64,000 nucleotides of DNA from Aliiglaciecola sp. M165 (GCF_007197995.1 NZ_VKKH01000005.1:1-64000); one strand, 5' to 3'; shown: positions 56,187 through 64,000, counted from the stretch's first letter. The notes: generated by a model from the letters alone, not told the origin. A program made the numbers and translations.

Positions 56187-57101
56187 ATGAGCAACCCATC
56201 AGATAAGCTGATTTCCAACGATTGCGAAAAAGCCCCCTGCCCTGCGATTAAACTGCTCATCCACCCAAAAGAGAAGGACATTGGTGATTTCTCTGTTAGA
56301 CGGCTATTACCCTTTGCAAAACAGCGTATGGTTGGCCCTTGGATTTTCTTCGATCACATGGGTCCTGCTGACTTTTCACCTGGTCAGGGCATTAACGTTC
56401 GCCCTCACCCTCATATAAATCTGGCTACCGTTACCTACTTGTTTGAAGGAGAAATCCTACACAGGGACTCTTTAGGGTATAAACAAGCCATTAAACCTGG
56501 CGACATTAATTTAATGGTTGCGGGTAAAGGCATTGTGCATTCTGAACGCGAACGTCCGGAGGTCCATCAGCAATCGCACAGATTACATGGGTTACAATTA
56601 TGGATGGCTTTGCCCGAAGCAGATGAGGAAATTGACCCGGCCTTTTATCACTACCCCGACAAAGATATTCCTCATATTGATTTAAATGGTGTTGCGGTAA
56701 AAGTAATGATCGGCAGTGCCTACGGCCTTACATCGCCGGTAAAGACATTTGCCGATACTCTTTACATCGAGGCTCATCTTTCTGATGGACTGCAATTAGA
56801 TTTACCCAATGCGCAGCAGCGGGCTTTGTACGTAGCACAAGGAAAGATAGAGATAGCGGGTGTGGAAGTGAAGCAATACGAAATGGCAATTTTGAACAAT
56901 AGTGACACGCACTCGGTTGTTGCCACACAAGATGCCCGAATCGCTCTGATTGGTGGTGAAGAAATGTCTCCTCGCCATATGTATTGGAATTTTGCCTCCT
57001 CGTCCTTGGAACGTATTGAGCAAGCCAAACGCGACTGGCAACAAGGTAAATTTCCGAAAGTCCCAGGTGATGACAAGGAATTTATTCCTTTGCCCGAATA
57101 A
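56187..57101 (+). CDS. Pirin family protein
   Basis: A 304-aa bicupin. The N-terminal cupin contains VRPHPHINLATVTYLFEGEI, HRDSLGYKQAIKPGDINLMV and AGKGIVHSERE with the His, His, His, Glu iron ligands. The second cupin is degenerate. Some bacterial pirins have quercetinase activity or modulate metabolic enzymes such as pyruvate dehydrogenase. It is the last gene of the operon, 9 nt after the transporter gene. The role here is unknown. Confidence 0.87.
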   Translation: MSNPSDKLISNDCEKAPCPAIKLLIHPKEKDIGDFSVRRLLPFAKQRMVGPWIFFDHMGPADFSPGQGINVRPHPHINLATVTYLFEGEILHRDSLGYKQAIKPGDINLMVAGKGIVHSERERPEVHQQSHRLHGLQLWMALPEADEEIDPAFYHYPDKDIPHIDLNGVAVKVMIGSAYGLTSPVKTFADTLYIEAHLSDGLQLDLPNAQQRALYVAQGKIEIAGVEVKQYEMAILNNSDTHSVVATQDARIALIGGEEMSPRHMYWNFASSSLERIEQAKRDWQQGKFPKVPGDDKEFIPLPE

Positions 57102-57151
57102 AGCTTTCACACTCTACTACCACTAAAATTTGAACTGAGAACTGGCTATTT

Positions 57152-57180
57152 GGCAGCACTAAAGTGCGCAGATGCCTTTT
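57152..57180 (+). terminator. Probable terminator after the ACAD-pirin operon
   Basis: GGC-A-GCACT-AA-AGTGC-...-GCC forms an imperfect hairpin followed by TTTT. It lies about 50 nt past the pirin stop. Pairing in the lower stem is interrupted, so confidence is modest. Confidence 0.45.
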
Positions 57181-57252
57181 AATACCAATCCACACTTTTT
57201 TACCATCAATTTAATAATTTTCTTTTCATTTTCATTATTTCAGTCTATAAAA

Positions 57253-57278
57253 TGTATACATTTTTATTTTTGTATACT
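57253..57278. promoter_or_regulatory. Paired GntR-type operator at the benE-like promoter
   Basis: Two GTATAC palindromes, TGTATACA (57253-57260) and TGTATACT (57271-57278), are centred 18 bp apart. They lie just downstream of a TATAAA -10-like box (57246-57251) and 6 bp before the benE-like ATG. Many FadR/FCD-subfamily GntR regulators bind TNGTATACNA sites, and such a regulator is encoded in the same operon. Confidence 0.65.
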
Positions 57279-57283
57279 TTGGA

Positions 57284-58450
57284 ATGGATCAATTTTTAAA
57301 AGATACATCCCTGTCAGCAATTTCAGCGGGGTTTATTGCCGTGGTAGTTGGCTTTGCCAGCGCCATGGCCATAGTATTTCAAGCAGCACAAGCCGCCGGG
57401 GCTAACACACTTCAAATTGAATCTTGGGTGTGGGCCTTGGGCTTAGGCATGGGCATAAGCACTTTGGCTTTGTCTTTGTGGTACAAGCGACCGCTGATTA
57501 TCGCTTGGTCTACCCCCGGTGCAGCGTTGCTGGCAACCAGTTTAACCACAACCAATCTTGCGCAAACCACCGGGACTTTTTTATTTGTGGGCGCGCTGAT
57601 TTTTATTGTCGGTATAACGGGGATTTTTAGCCGAATCGGCCGCAGCATTCCATTACCAATAGCCTCTGCCATGCTCGCCGGAGTGTTAGTGCAATTTGGT
57701 CTTGGTCTGTTTACTGCAATCGAGCAGCAAGCGAGTTTGGTGTTGCTACTCATTTCGTCATTTCTCTTATTAAAACGCGTTGTCCCTCGTTATGCAGTGC
57801 CATTGGTTCTGGTCATTGGCACGATATTTTGCATTTGGAACGGCACTTTCCAATCACAGGCTTTGTCATTAAACTTAGCCTCACCGGAGTTTGTCATGCC
57901 GGAATTTTCGTTATCCTCGATGTTAGGGATTGGTATTCCGTTGTTCATCGTGACCATGACCTCACAAAATTTGCCAGGGGTCGCCATTTTAAAAAGCTGT
58001 GGTTATACCCAACAACGTATTTCACCGCTAATTACCACCACTGGGATCACCACGCTGATCTTTGCGCCTTTTGGAGGTTTCACCTATAACCTCGCGGCAA
58101 TTACCGCAGCGATATGCGCTAGTAAGGAGTCCCACCCGGATCCTGATAAGCGATATATTGCAGGTGTGTCTGTAGGTGTCTTTAACATTATCGCCGGATT
58201 GTTTGGAACAGCTGTAGTGGGGCTATTTGCAGCGTTTCCCCAAGCGTTAGTTGCAAGCATCGCCGGACTCGCTTTGTTGTCTACAATTTCAAGCAGTTTC
58301 CACAATGCTTTTGAAAAACCTCAATATCGAGAAGCTGCAATGTTAACCTTCTTATTAACCGCCTCAGGTATAAGCTTTTTTGGCATTGCGTCGGCTTTTT
58401 GGGGTATTGTATTAGGATTACTTACTGTCATGATTTCAGCTAAAAACTAG
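57284..58450 (+). CDS. BenE-like benzoate/H+ symporter family transporter
   Basis: A 388-aa protein with about 11-12 transmembrane helices. The opening SLSAISAGFIAVVVGFASAM, the motif AWSTPGAALLATS, and MTSQNLPGVAILKSCGY followed by APFGGFTYNLAAITAAICA are characteristic of BenE. It takes up benzoate or a related small organic acid with protons. Its start is only 6 bp from the operator pair, implying a very short leader. A GntR gene follows after 1 nt. No aromatic ring-degrading gene is nearby, so the substrate need not be benzoate. Confidence 0.85.
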   Translation: MDQFLKDTSLSAISAGFIAVVVGFASAMAIVFQAAQAAGANTLQIESWVWALGLGMGISTLALSLWYKRPLIIAWSTPGAALLATSLTTTNLAQTTGTFLFVGALIFIVGITGIFSRIGRSIPLPIASAMLAGVLVQFGLGLFTAIEQQASLVLLLISSFLLLKRVVPRYAVPLVLVIGTIFCIWNGTFQSQALSLNLASPEFVMPEFSLSSMLGIGIPLFIVTMTSQNLPGVAILKSCGYTQQRISPLITTTGITTLIFAPFGGFTYNLAAITAAICASKESHPDPDKRYIAGVSVGVFNIIAGLFGTAVVGLFAAFPQALVASIAGLALLSTISSSFHNAFEKPQYREAAMLTFLLTASGISFFGIASAFWGIVLGLLTVMISAKN

Positions 58451-58451
58451 T

Positions 58452-59099
58452 ATGCAAAAACAACCTGCACAGCAGTTATATGCAAAAATTAAACTGGATA
58501 TTCGCAGTAACCAGCTTCCAGTTGGTGAGCCGTTAAAACAAGAAGCCTTGTCAAAACGTTATGGCGTCAGCCGCATTCCTATTCGAGACGTTTTGCAGCG
58601 CTTAAAAAATGAAGGCTGGTTAACAGGCAGTGGCAAACGAGGAGTAATGGTTCCTCCTTTCACAGCAGGAGAAGCCGAAGATCTTTACATGATGAGAATG
58701 TACCTGGAACCTCTGTTGCTCGGCCACGCCATCCCAAAGTTAAACCAACAAACTCTTGGCAAAGCAGCGGATTTTCTAGCGGTGATTGATCAAAGTAAGG
58801 GATTGACGATTGAAGAGTTAGGTGAGCTAAATTGGCAGTTCCATGCCTGTTTATATGAAGCAGCCAATAGGCCCACCTTGTTCAACACTGTCGCCGCCTT
58901 ACATCAACAATGCGGAAGATATATTGGTTTCCATAGTCAAAAACTCAATTACTTAGAAGCAAGTCAAAAGGAACATTATCAATTACTCGACGCCGTGAAA
59001 CAAAAACAACTCAATCGCGGCAAAAATATATTAAAAGCACACATATCCGATGCAGGTGAAATACTTGTTGAATACCTTTTACAATCTTTACACTTTTAA
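58452..59099 (+). CDS. GntR-family regulator, FCD subfamily
   Basis: A 215-aa protein. The N-terminal winged helix has LKQEALSKRYGVSRIPIRD and VLQRLKNEGWLT. The C-terminal FCD effector domain has the expected metal-ligand histidines in NWQFHACLYEAANRPTL, QKEHYQLLDAV and LKAHISDAGEILVEYLL. It is separated from the transporter stop by 1 nt and is presumably an autoregulated repressor acting at the GTATAC pair upstream of the operon. The ligand is probably the transported acid. Confidence 0.88.
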   Translation: MQKQPAQQLYAKIKLDIRSNQLPVGEPLKQEALSKRYGVSRIPIRDVLQRLKNEGWLTGSGKRGVMVPPFTAGEAEDLYMMRMYLEPLLLGHAIPKLNQQTLGKAADFLAVIDQSKGLTIEELGELNWQFHACLYEAANRPTLFNTVAALHQQCGRYIGFHSQKLNYLEASQKEHYQLLDAVKQKQLNRGKNILKAHISDAGEILVEYLLQSLHF

Positions 59100-59257
59100 T
59101 TCAGTCTTTTTTACCAAGTATTTGCCCAGCCGCATTGCTGCTTTATCGTTATGTTTAATAAGGAATAATTTGAATTCGGTATAACATATAGCCAACTAGC
59201 ATGTAAGCAAACCTGATCTAAATCGGTTAAGTGGATGTAAATGCTGGGGCTAAAATA

Positions 59258-60502
59258 ATGTCAACGAATCAATTAAATCAAACTGCTTTACTATCATTGC
59301 TGAATCAAATATCAGACGCTACGGCTATGCTCGACCAACAAGGCAATTTAGTGTTTAGCAATGCCGTATTTGATAAGCTTCCCGAACAATTCAAACATTC
59401 AATGTTAGAACATTCAAAGCAACGTTTAACCACACTTCCGGGTTTTTTCGATTTTCTAGGTTACAAAATTAAAATGACCCGTGAACATGACTACACCAGT
59501 CTCATTGTTGATATGTCATATTCTCATCGCACCTTGTCGGTCTTCACACTAAAACACATGACCGACTTACTTAAAAAGTCAGACGACATTTATTACGCTG
59601 CAGCAAAAGCGATACAAGACAGTTTAGGCTGGAAATGGGTCGCGATAACACGATTTAGAGAAAAAGGTCGACTCGAAGTCTTATCCTACCTTGATAACTA
59701 TTTAAAGGTAGACAATTTCGAATATGACATCGTGGGTACGCCTTGCCAGGCCGTTGTTGATACCAATCGCTTCACTATGTTTGAAGATGTCACTAAAGCA
59801 TTTCCCAATTATCAGGCACTCCAAGATCTGGGCGTTAAAACCTATGCAGGACTAGTATTTAGAGGACCAAATGGTAAACCTATTGGACACATAATGGCCA
59901 TGCACGACAGTAGTGACGTCAACTTTGCCCATGCTGAGGAAGTCATCGATATCGCTACTATGGCACTGTCCTCACATTTCCAATTACGCAGCGCTACTGA
60001 TCAACTTGAAGAGGTGAAAATTTTGGCTGACAAAGATCCCCTCACTGGTATCGCAAATCGCAGTGCATACGAAAAAACTTTGGAAAAAATTAACAGTGCA
60101 TATAAAAAGCGTGTTTATGATGACTGGAGTATCGCCATCATTGATTTAGACCACTTGAAGCCATTGAATGACTCGTTAGGTCATAAGGCAGGTGACCAAT
60201 TTATTCGGTTAATGGCAGTTGAATTGAGTCAATTAGGACGTCAAACCGACAGTGCATTTCGCATTGGTGGAGACGAATTTGCGTTGCTGTTCTCACAAAA
60301 TGCCACGCCTTTTATCGAATCGATTTTGGCGCGGTTCAACAACGCAATTAGCAGGATCAGTAAACTACTAAATTTCCCGGTAGGCGCAAGCATCGGTTTT
60401 GCAGCCCTTTCAGAAACCCAAGGTGATACTAACCAATGGGTGCAGTTAGCCGATCACCGTATGTATCAAGACAAACGTAATAAAAAACAAGTGGTGTCCT
60501 AA
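59258..60502 (+). CDS. PAS-like/GAF diguanylate cyclase
   Basis: The ATG at 59258 has GGGG 8 nt upstream; a GTG at 59231 is the alternative. The 414-aa cytoplasmic protein has a short PAS-like region (ISDATAMLDQQGNLVFSNAV, about 14-33). A GAF domain follows (about 100-245, WKWVAITRFREKGRLEVLSY, VGTPCQAVVDTNRF). The GGDEF domain is complete (DPLTGIANRSAYEK, FRIGGDEFALLF). An I-site RQTD lies five residues before GGDEF. It is followed after 1 nt by the AhpD-like gene, so the two are likely cotranslated. The signal sensed is unknown. Confidence 0.88.
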   Translation: MSTNQLNQTALLSLLNQISDATAMLDQQGNLVFSNAVFDKLPEQFKHSMLEHSKQRLTTLPGFFDFLGYKIKMTREHDYTSLIVDMSYSHRTLSVFTLKHMTDLLKKSDDIYYAAAKAIQDSLGWKWVAITRFREKGRLEVLSYLDNYLKVDNFEYDIVGTPCQAVVDTNRFTMFEDVTKAFPNYQALQDLGVKTYAGLVFRGPNGKPIGHIMAMHDSSDVNFAHAEEVIDIATMALSSHFQLRSATDQLEEVKILADKDPLTGIANRSAYEKTLEKINSAYKKRVYDDWSIAIIDLDHLKPLNDSLGHKAGDQFIRLMAVELSQLGRQTDSAFRIGGDEFALLFSQNATPFIESILARFNNAISRISKLLNFPVGASIGFAALSETQGDTNQWVQLADHRMYQDKRNKKQVVS

Positions 60503-60503
60503 C

Positions 60504-61088
60504 ATGAGCAATTACCTTCCAGTTGATTATCAATCTGCACCATTAGAACTGCGAGAGATCTACGATGAAATTTGCTTGACCATGAACGTTGATGAACCTC
60601 CTTCTTGGGCAACGTGTTTGGGAGGCGCAACCCATCTAGTTAAAGGCATGTGGGCAATGCTTAAACACTGCGTGGTCGAAAGTCACTTGCCGCCACTATT
60701 AAAAGAATTGATATTTTTCGCTGTGGCGTACCACAGAACCGTGCCCTACTGCATGAACATACACGCCAAGAATATTCTTCGCATGACCGAGCACTTAGCA
60801 TTTTGCGACTTAAAAGATATAGTAGAGAACAAATCCAGAGGCGTGATCCCCAACTCCTATCAGGTAGCTATCAATTTGGCGACCAAGCTGAGTAAAAGTG
60901 ATTGCTCGCTGCAAAAAGCGGATTTTAAACTATTGGAAAAAGCCGGTTTTGACGATGTGGAATCCATGGAAATAGCGACGCAGGTTTCCGCCGCTTTGTA
61001 TTTTAATGTACTGACCTTTGCAGCTGATTTACCGATACCCAATTATCTGAAAAATGATCGACAACATTGGCGAGAAAGTGTTCGCTAG
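60504..61088 (+). CDS. Carboxymuconolactone decarboxylase / AhpD-like protein lacking the CxxC pair
   Basis: A 194-aa all-helical CMD-fold protein resembling peroxidase-related AhpD family members (PPLLKELIFFAVAYHRTVPY then CMNIHAKNI). The family active site is normally CxxC followed by a proton-relay His. Here only the second Cys and the His remain (VPYCMNIH), so a disulfide-based peroxidase cycle seems impossible. It may have another activity or bind a ligand. It is coupled to the GAF-GGDEF gene with a 1-nt gap. Confidence 0.75.
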   Translation: MSNYLPVDYQSAPLELREIYDEICLTMNVDEPPSWATCLGGATHLVKGMWAMLKHCVVESHLPPLLKELIFFAVAYHRTVPYCMNIHAKNILRMTEHLAFCDLKDIVENKSRGVIPNSYQVAINLATKLSKSDCSLQKADFKLLEKAGFDDVESMEIATQVSAALYFNVLTFAADLPIPNYLKNDRQHWRESVR

Positions 61089-61396
61089 CGGGACTTTACT
61101 TTTTTGCTAAATCATATCGCTTAGAGAGATTTCCGTATGCGTCTTTATTTCGACCGACAGGTGTCTTTTAGCGAATTGTACATCGTTAAGAAGCAAACTT
61201 TCACCTCCTATTCGCTTTTGCCAAATATTACAGAAATTACCTAAGCAATTGCTATTGTTGAATAAAATTATTCATTGCATGTTAGTCTACGGCGCTTTTT
61301 AGTTTGTGAGCACCGCGCATTCGCCGCAGTGCACTCCTAATAATCTGAAAATCCTTGCGCCGCAGCAATCAACAATGGAGTGAAATATTTTACTAA
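61089..61396. other. Intergenic region before the S41 peptidase gene
   Basis: Over 300 bp with no supportable gene. AT-rich in the middle and GC-richer near 61310-61370. I see no clear terminator or promoter. A Shine-Dalgarno-like AGGAGG on the minus strand leads only into a 19-codon frame. Confidence 0.5.
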
Positions 61397-62758
61397 ATGA
61401 AAAAAACGATCTTTATAATTCTTTTATTTGTCACCTTCAGCTCAAATACATTATTAGCTAATGACAGTATAAAAAGCCTAGAAAAAATCCTTACTCCAGA
61501 ACAAATGAATGAGGATTTGAAATCTTGGCGAGACTGGCTGACTAACACACATCCCGATCTGAACATTCGCATAGACGACTTGGCTCAATTTGATGCGAAT
61601 ATTAAAAAAATAACAAATGAAACCGTCCGTCCAGCAAACGTAAAAACGTTTCTTTCAGAAATATCTATTTTTAATAGCCAGTTCAACGATGGCCATATGA
61701 ATATTATGGTTCAAAGTCAGGGGAAACTTATCAATGCTATTGTTAAGGAAGACAATGGGTTGTTTCCATTTGAAGTCATCGTCAGTAAAGAAAAGGTATA
61801 TATTTCAACAAAACTGGGCGGCGCAAGTAGCCCGTTAACAATGGCTGAAATATCTAGCATTAATGGTATGGCTATAGCGGATATTTATGGGAAATTAATA
61901 ACTAGGATGTATGGTGATAGCACTCGTCATAGAGAGAGCTTACTATCAGATAAATTTGCCTTATTTTATTGGTTATTCATAAAACAAAGCGATAGTTTTT
62001 CAATTGTGTACAAAAAAGCGGGTAAGACTGAGGAACGAGTATTTCAGTCAACAAGATCGCTGCCTAAAGCAATATCTAATGAATCGTTCGAAGAATTGTT
62101 TAAATTTGAATTACTGGACGACAAACAAGCATTGTTAACCATCAATCTATTTTGGTGGCAGGACAAAGAACGTTTTTATCAGTTTACTAGAAATGCTTTC
62201 CAAACAATTAAAGACAGTAATATTGAACATCTCATCATTGATGTCCGCAAAAACCCCGGAGGGGATGATGATATGTGGAAAAATGGTTTGTTGACTTATA
62301 TTGCAGATAAGCCATATCGACATACAAGTAGATATACTAAAAAGATTATCGCGAAATATATGGATGAAGGCGAAACAGAAGGAGATGTTGTTACAGCTGA
62401 TTATGACAAATTTGAAGCACCCTTAGACAACGAGCCGCTTAAATTCAAAGGTAAGGTTTCTGTTGTGGTGGGCAAGGTTACCTATTCTTCGGCAATCGTA
62501 TTCGCAAACACTGTTCAAGACTTTGGATTTGGCAAAATTGTTGGGGAAGCTTCTGCGGGCTATTCATGGCAAACTGGCGGTATTCAGTTTTTTACCTTCC
62601 CTCATTCTGGGCTAAAAGCTGTGAGTCCCAGGTTTTATTTATCTAGACCTAGCGGTAACGGTCGTGGGCAGCCTGTTTTACCCGATTTCCCGTTGTACGA
62701 TAATCCGCTCAATGAGCGAGATTTAGTCAATGAGATTGTCAATAAATACGATAAATAG
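61397..62758 (+). CDS. S41 family peptidase (C-terminal processing protease-like), exported
   Basis: A 453-aa precursor with a signal peptide (hydrophobic IFIILLFVTFSSNTLLA, cleaved near residue 21). The C-terminal S41 domain includes LIIDVRKNPGGDDDMWKNG and the catalytic-serine segment VGKVTYSSAIVFANTVQDF (Ser at about 364). It continues with KIVGEASAGYSWQTGG and the C-terminal GQPVLPDFPLYDNP. No clear PDZ domain is present. It is probably periplasmic or a lipoprotein-like secreted peptidase; no lipobox is seen. GGAG lies 15 nt before the ATG, a weak site. Stands alone; substrate unknown. Confidence 0.85.
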   Translation: MKKTIFIILLFVTFSSNTLLANDSIKSLEKILTPEQMNEDLKSWRDWLTNTHPDLNIRIDDLAQFDANIKKITNETVRPANVKTFLSEISIFNSQFNDGHMNIMVQSQGKLINAIVKEDNGLFPFEVIVSKEKVYISTKLGGASSPLTMAEISSINGMAIADIYGKLITRMYGDSTRHRESLLSDKFALFYWLFIKQSDSFSIVYKKAGKTEERVFQSTRSLPKAISNESFEELFKFELLDDKQALLTINLFWWQDKERFYQFTRNAFQTIKDSNIEHLIIDVRKNPGGDDDMWKNGLLTYIADKPYRHTSRYTKKIIAKYMDEGETEGDVVTADYDKFEAPLDNEPLKFKGKVSVVVGKVTYSSAIVFANTVQDFGFGKIVGEASAGYSWQTGGIQFFTFPHSGLKAVSPRFYLSRPSGNGRGQPVLPDFPLYDNPLNERDLVNEIVNKYDK

Positions 62759-62766
62759 TTTTCTTG

Positions 62767-62970
62767 CTAATTAGGGTAGCTGGAGGCTTCTAGTCTCCTA
62801 CTACCCGCATACATCTCTATAAAGAATCGTCCTGTTGGCTTAGCGACCTTTAAAACAACCTTCGCACCGTGAATAAAGTTCCTCGAATATCGGTAGAGAA
62901 ACGTTAGAGCCTCATTTGTCACTCCCGTTAGTAATGCTGCCTCTATGCTGAAACCGGTTCTTACACCGAT
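62767..62970 (-). pseudogene. Frameshifted coding remnant or dispersed-element fragment
   Basis: A 67-codon minus-strand frame, closed by TAG at 62767-62769, reads GVRTGFSIEAALLTGVTN, then TFLYRYSRNFIHGAKVVLKV, then GRFFIEMYAGSRRLEASS. It has good protein-like composition but no ATG. Immediately upstream, in another frame, is a short open stretch ending HTDFREGESV. One frameshift near 62965-62972 would join the two. The 3' end forms an imperfect hairpin (62774-62806, GGGTAG/CTACCC). I cannot name the family; it could be a relic of a mobile element or gene. Confidence 0.4.
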
Positions 62971-63018
62971 TCACCTTCTCGGAAGTCCGTGTGAATGTGA
63001 GACGCTTCTTATTTGGCG

Positions 63019-63555
63019 TCAAAAACCAGAATTAGGTTGTTTTAAAAAAGCAATTTCTTCCTCGGTAGATGGCCGACCTAAAATATGATTTCGATGAGGA
63101 TAACGACCAAACCTGTCGATGATTGCCTTGTGTTGTAGCTCGAAGTCCAAGGTATTGGCGTCACCAAATTCAGTAATTAACTCAACTGCTATATCATGTA
63201 TGTCTACCGATTCGCTATGCATATAGGGCATAAATAAAAAACACCTGTGTTCAATCGACATTTTCAGATGTAAGCCTTTTTCAACCGCCACTTGAGCCAG
63301 GACTAAAGCAACTGAATCATAGGCAAAAGCCTGTGCAGTATCACGAAATATATTTCGAGAGAACTGGTCCAAAAGGATCACTTCCGCCAACGCCCCATCA
63401 GGATTTTTTCGCCAATCAAAAAGTTCGCCTCGGGCAGCTTTTTGCTGCCAATCACCAAATCTTGTTTTGATTGTTAAATCAAGTTCATCAGATTTTTGCC
63501 AATGCTGATCCGGAGTTAGCTCATGAAACCAAAAATCCAAAATGTTTTGATACAT
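63019..63555 (-). CDS. DUF924 family protein
   Basis: A 178-aa helical soluble protein. The opening ILDFWFHELTPDQHWQKSDE, then EVILLDQFSRNIFRDTAQAF and FLFMPYMHSESVDIHD, and FGRYPHRNHILGRPSTEEE at the C-terminus are the conserved DUF924 blocks. The fold is TPR-like; the function is not known to me. It follows the cyclotransferase-like gene on the same strand after about 60 bp. Confidence 0.88.
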   Translation of the reverse strand: MYQNILDFWFHELTPDQHWQKSDELDLTIKTRFGDWQQKAARGELFDWRKNPDGALAEVILLDQFSRNIFRDTAQAFAYDSVALVLAQVAVEKGLHLKMSIEHRCFLFMPYMHSESVDIHDIAVELITEFGDANTLDFELQHKAIIDRFGRYPHRNHILGRPSTEEEIAFLKQPNSGF

Positions 63556-63615
63556 CTCTTTTCCTTTGACCTACATAAATTGCGTAAATAAATAATACTA
63601 TCCACAGAGCATAGG

Positions 63616-64000
63616 CTATTTACGCCATGCATTTATTTCTTCGATATAGTCCTTGGGCAAAGCAAGGCTTTTAGCGACAATGGCTAAAGATTTGGCATAC
63701 TCAACGTTTTTTCCTTGCAGCTTTTCAACTGGTAGGACATAAGTGACCGCCGACAAACTTTCACCCGTTAACGCTGTTGCTACAACTTCTTCAGGTATGT
63801 ATTCAGCGACGCTTGGTTCGCTGTATAGAGTTTGGAGTTCGTCATTTTGTAACTGCATCACAGTGCCATAACAACGCTCATCAACAGATTTAATTAATGT
63901 GGCGCGATTTCCTATCCTTAAAGCATATCCATCTACGCGAGCCAATTTGACATGCTTAGGCGCCAGGCCTTTTTGTCTCAACAGATTTTCATCCATAAAC
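63616..64000 (-). CDS. Gamma-glutamylcyclotransferase-like protein (cut by window edge)
   Basis: About 127 residues are visible. The pattern MDENLLRQKGLAPKHVKLAR then GYALRIGNRATL and ERCYGTVMQLQNDELQTLYS fits the GGCT/AIG2-like fold (beta-barrel with V-W-G-like CYGTVMQL). The family normally begins with a YFAYGSNM-like glycine loop just before this methionine, so the true start probably lies beyond position 64000; the codon before the ATG is Phe. It may act on glutamyl dipeptides. The N-terminus, which holds the substrate loop, cannot be judged. Confidence 0.6.
   Translation of the reverse strand, partial: FMDENLLRQKGLAPKHVKLARVDGYALRIGNRATLIKSVDERCYGTVMQLQNDELQTLYSEPSVAEYIPEEVVATALTGESLSAVTYVLPVEKLQGKNVEYAKSLAIVAKSLALPKDYIEEINAWRK

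Noticed and set aside
61190-61230. Minus-strand AGGAGG followed by a small gene
   Set aside because: The frame behind it has only 19 codons and no recognisable sequence.
1-64000. CRISPR arrays, prophage, transposases, rRNA operons
   Set aside because: No regularly spaced repeats, phage structural genes, transposase motifs or rRNA sequence were recognised anywhere in the window.

Overview
The window reads as a chromosomal segment of a marine gammaproteobacterium, most likely in the Alteromonadales (Alteromonadaceae-like, near Glaciecola or Paraglaciecola). This rests on the classical gammaproteobacterial order rpsB-tsf-pyrH-frr-uppS-cdsA-dxr-rseP-bamA-skp-lpxD-fabZ-lpxA-lpxB-rnhB-dnaE-accA-tilS, on the yqcC-truC-flavodoxin and DUF3549-DUF3301 groups, on a PEP-CTERM-like exported metalloprotease, and on moderate-to-low GC with frequent TTG and GTG starts. 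No rRNA genes, prophage, intact insertion sequence or CRISPR array were seen.

Layout. 1-2.7 kb: an orphan GspC-like protein, a four-tRNA operon (Pro-Arg-His-Leu) with a strong stringent-type promoter and its own terminator, and two small minus-strand genes. 2.9-4.4 kb: folD coupled to a DUF1415 gene. 4.4-10.4 kb: a PEP-CTERM-like metalloprotease with a candidate sigma-54 promoter, then a four-gene Gld-type ABC transporter operon. 10.7-20 kb: trmO, proS, an MBL-fold hydrolase, a diguanylate cyclase, a CPA2 antiporter, a branched-chain aminotransferase and tilS. 20-39.2 kb: the long minus-strand series for translation, undecaprenyl and isoprenoid precursors, phospholipid, lipid A, outer-membrane assembly and replication, with many one- to eleven-base gene overlaps. 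39.5-44 kb: map, glnD and dapD on the plus strand. 44-48.5 kb: an exported amidohydrolase, yqcC-truC-flavodoxin, DUF3549-DUF3301. 48.5-57.1 kb: an AlkC-like DNA glycosylase, a LysR regulator and a divergent seven-gene operon. 57.2-61.1 kb: a BenE-like transporter with its GntR regulator, and a diguanylate cyclase paired with an AhpD-like protein. 61.4-64 kb: an S41 peptidase, a frameshifted coding remnant, a DUF924 gene and a gamma-glutamylcyclotransferase-like gene cut by the window edge.

The most interesting accessory block is 50.6-57.1 kb. It contains separate genes for an acyl-CoA dehydrogenase and an APH-type kinase that look like the two halves of the fused ACAD10/ACAD11 proteins, together with two SDR oxidoreductases, a histidine phosphatase, a BASS-family transporter and a pirin. 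By analogy with mammalian ACAD10/11 and with the Pseudomonas putida levulinate (lva) pathway, I infer a pathway for 4-hydroxy- or 4-oxo-acyl-CoA catabolism through a phosphorylated intermediate. Other points worth checking are a minus-strand terminator with no gene in front of it (10.56 kb), two intergenic patches that look like decayed or repeated coding elements (14.3 and 62.8 kb), a paired GntR operator (57.25 kb), and a terminator hairpin that overlaps the tilS ribosome-binding site.
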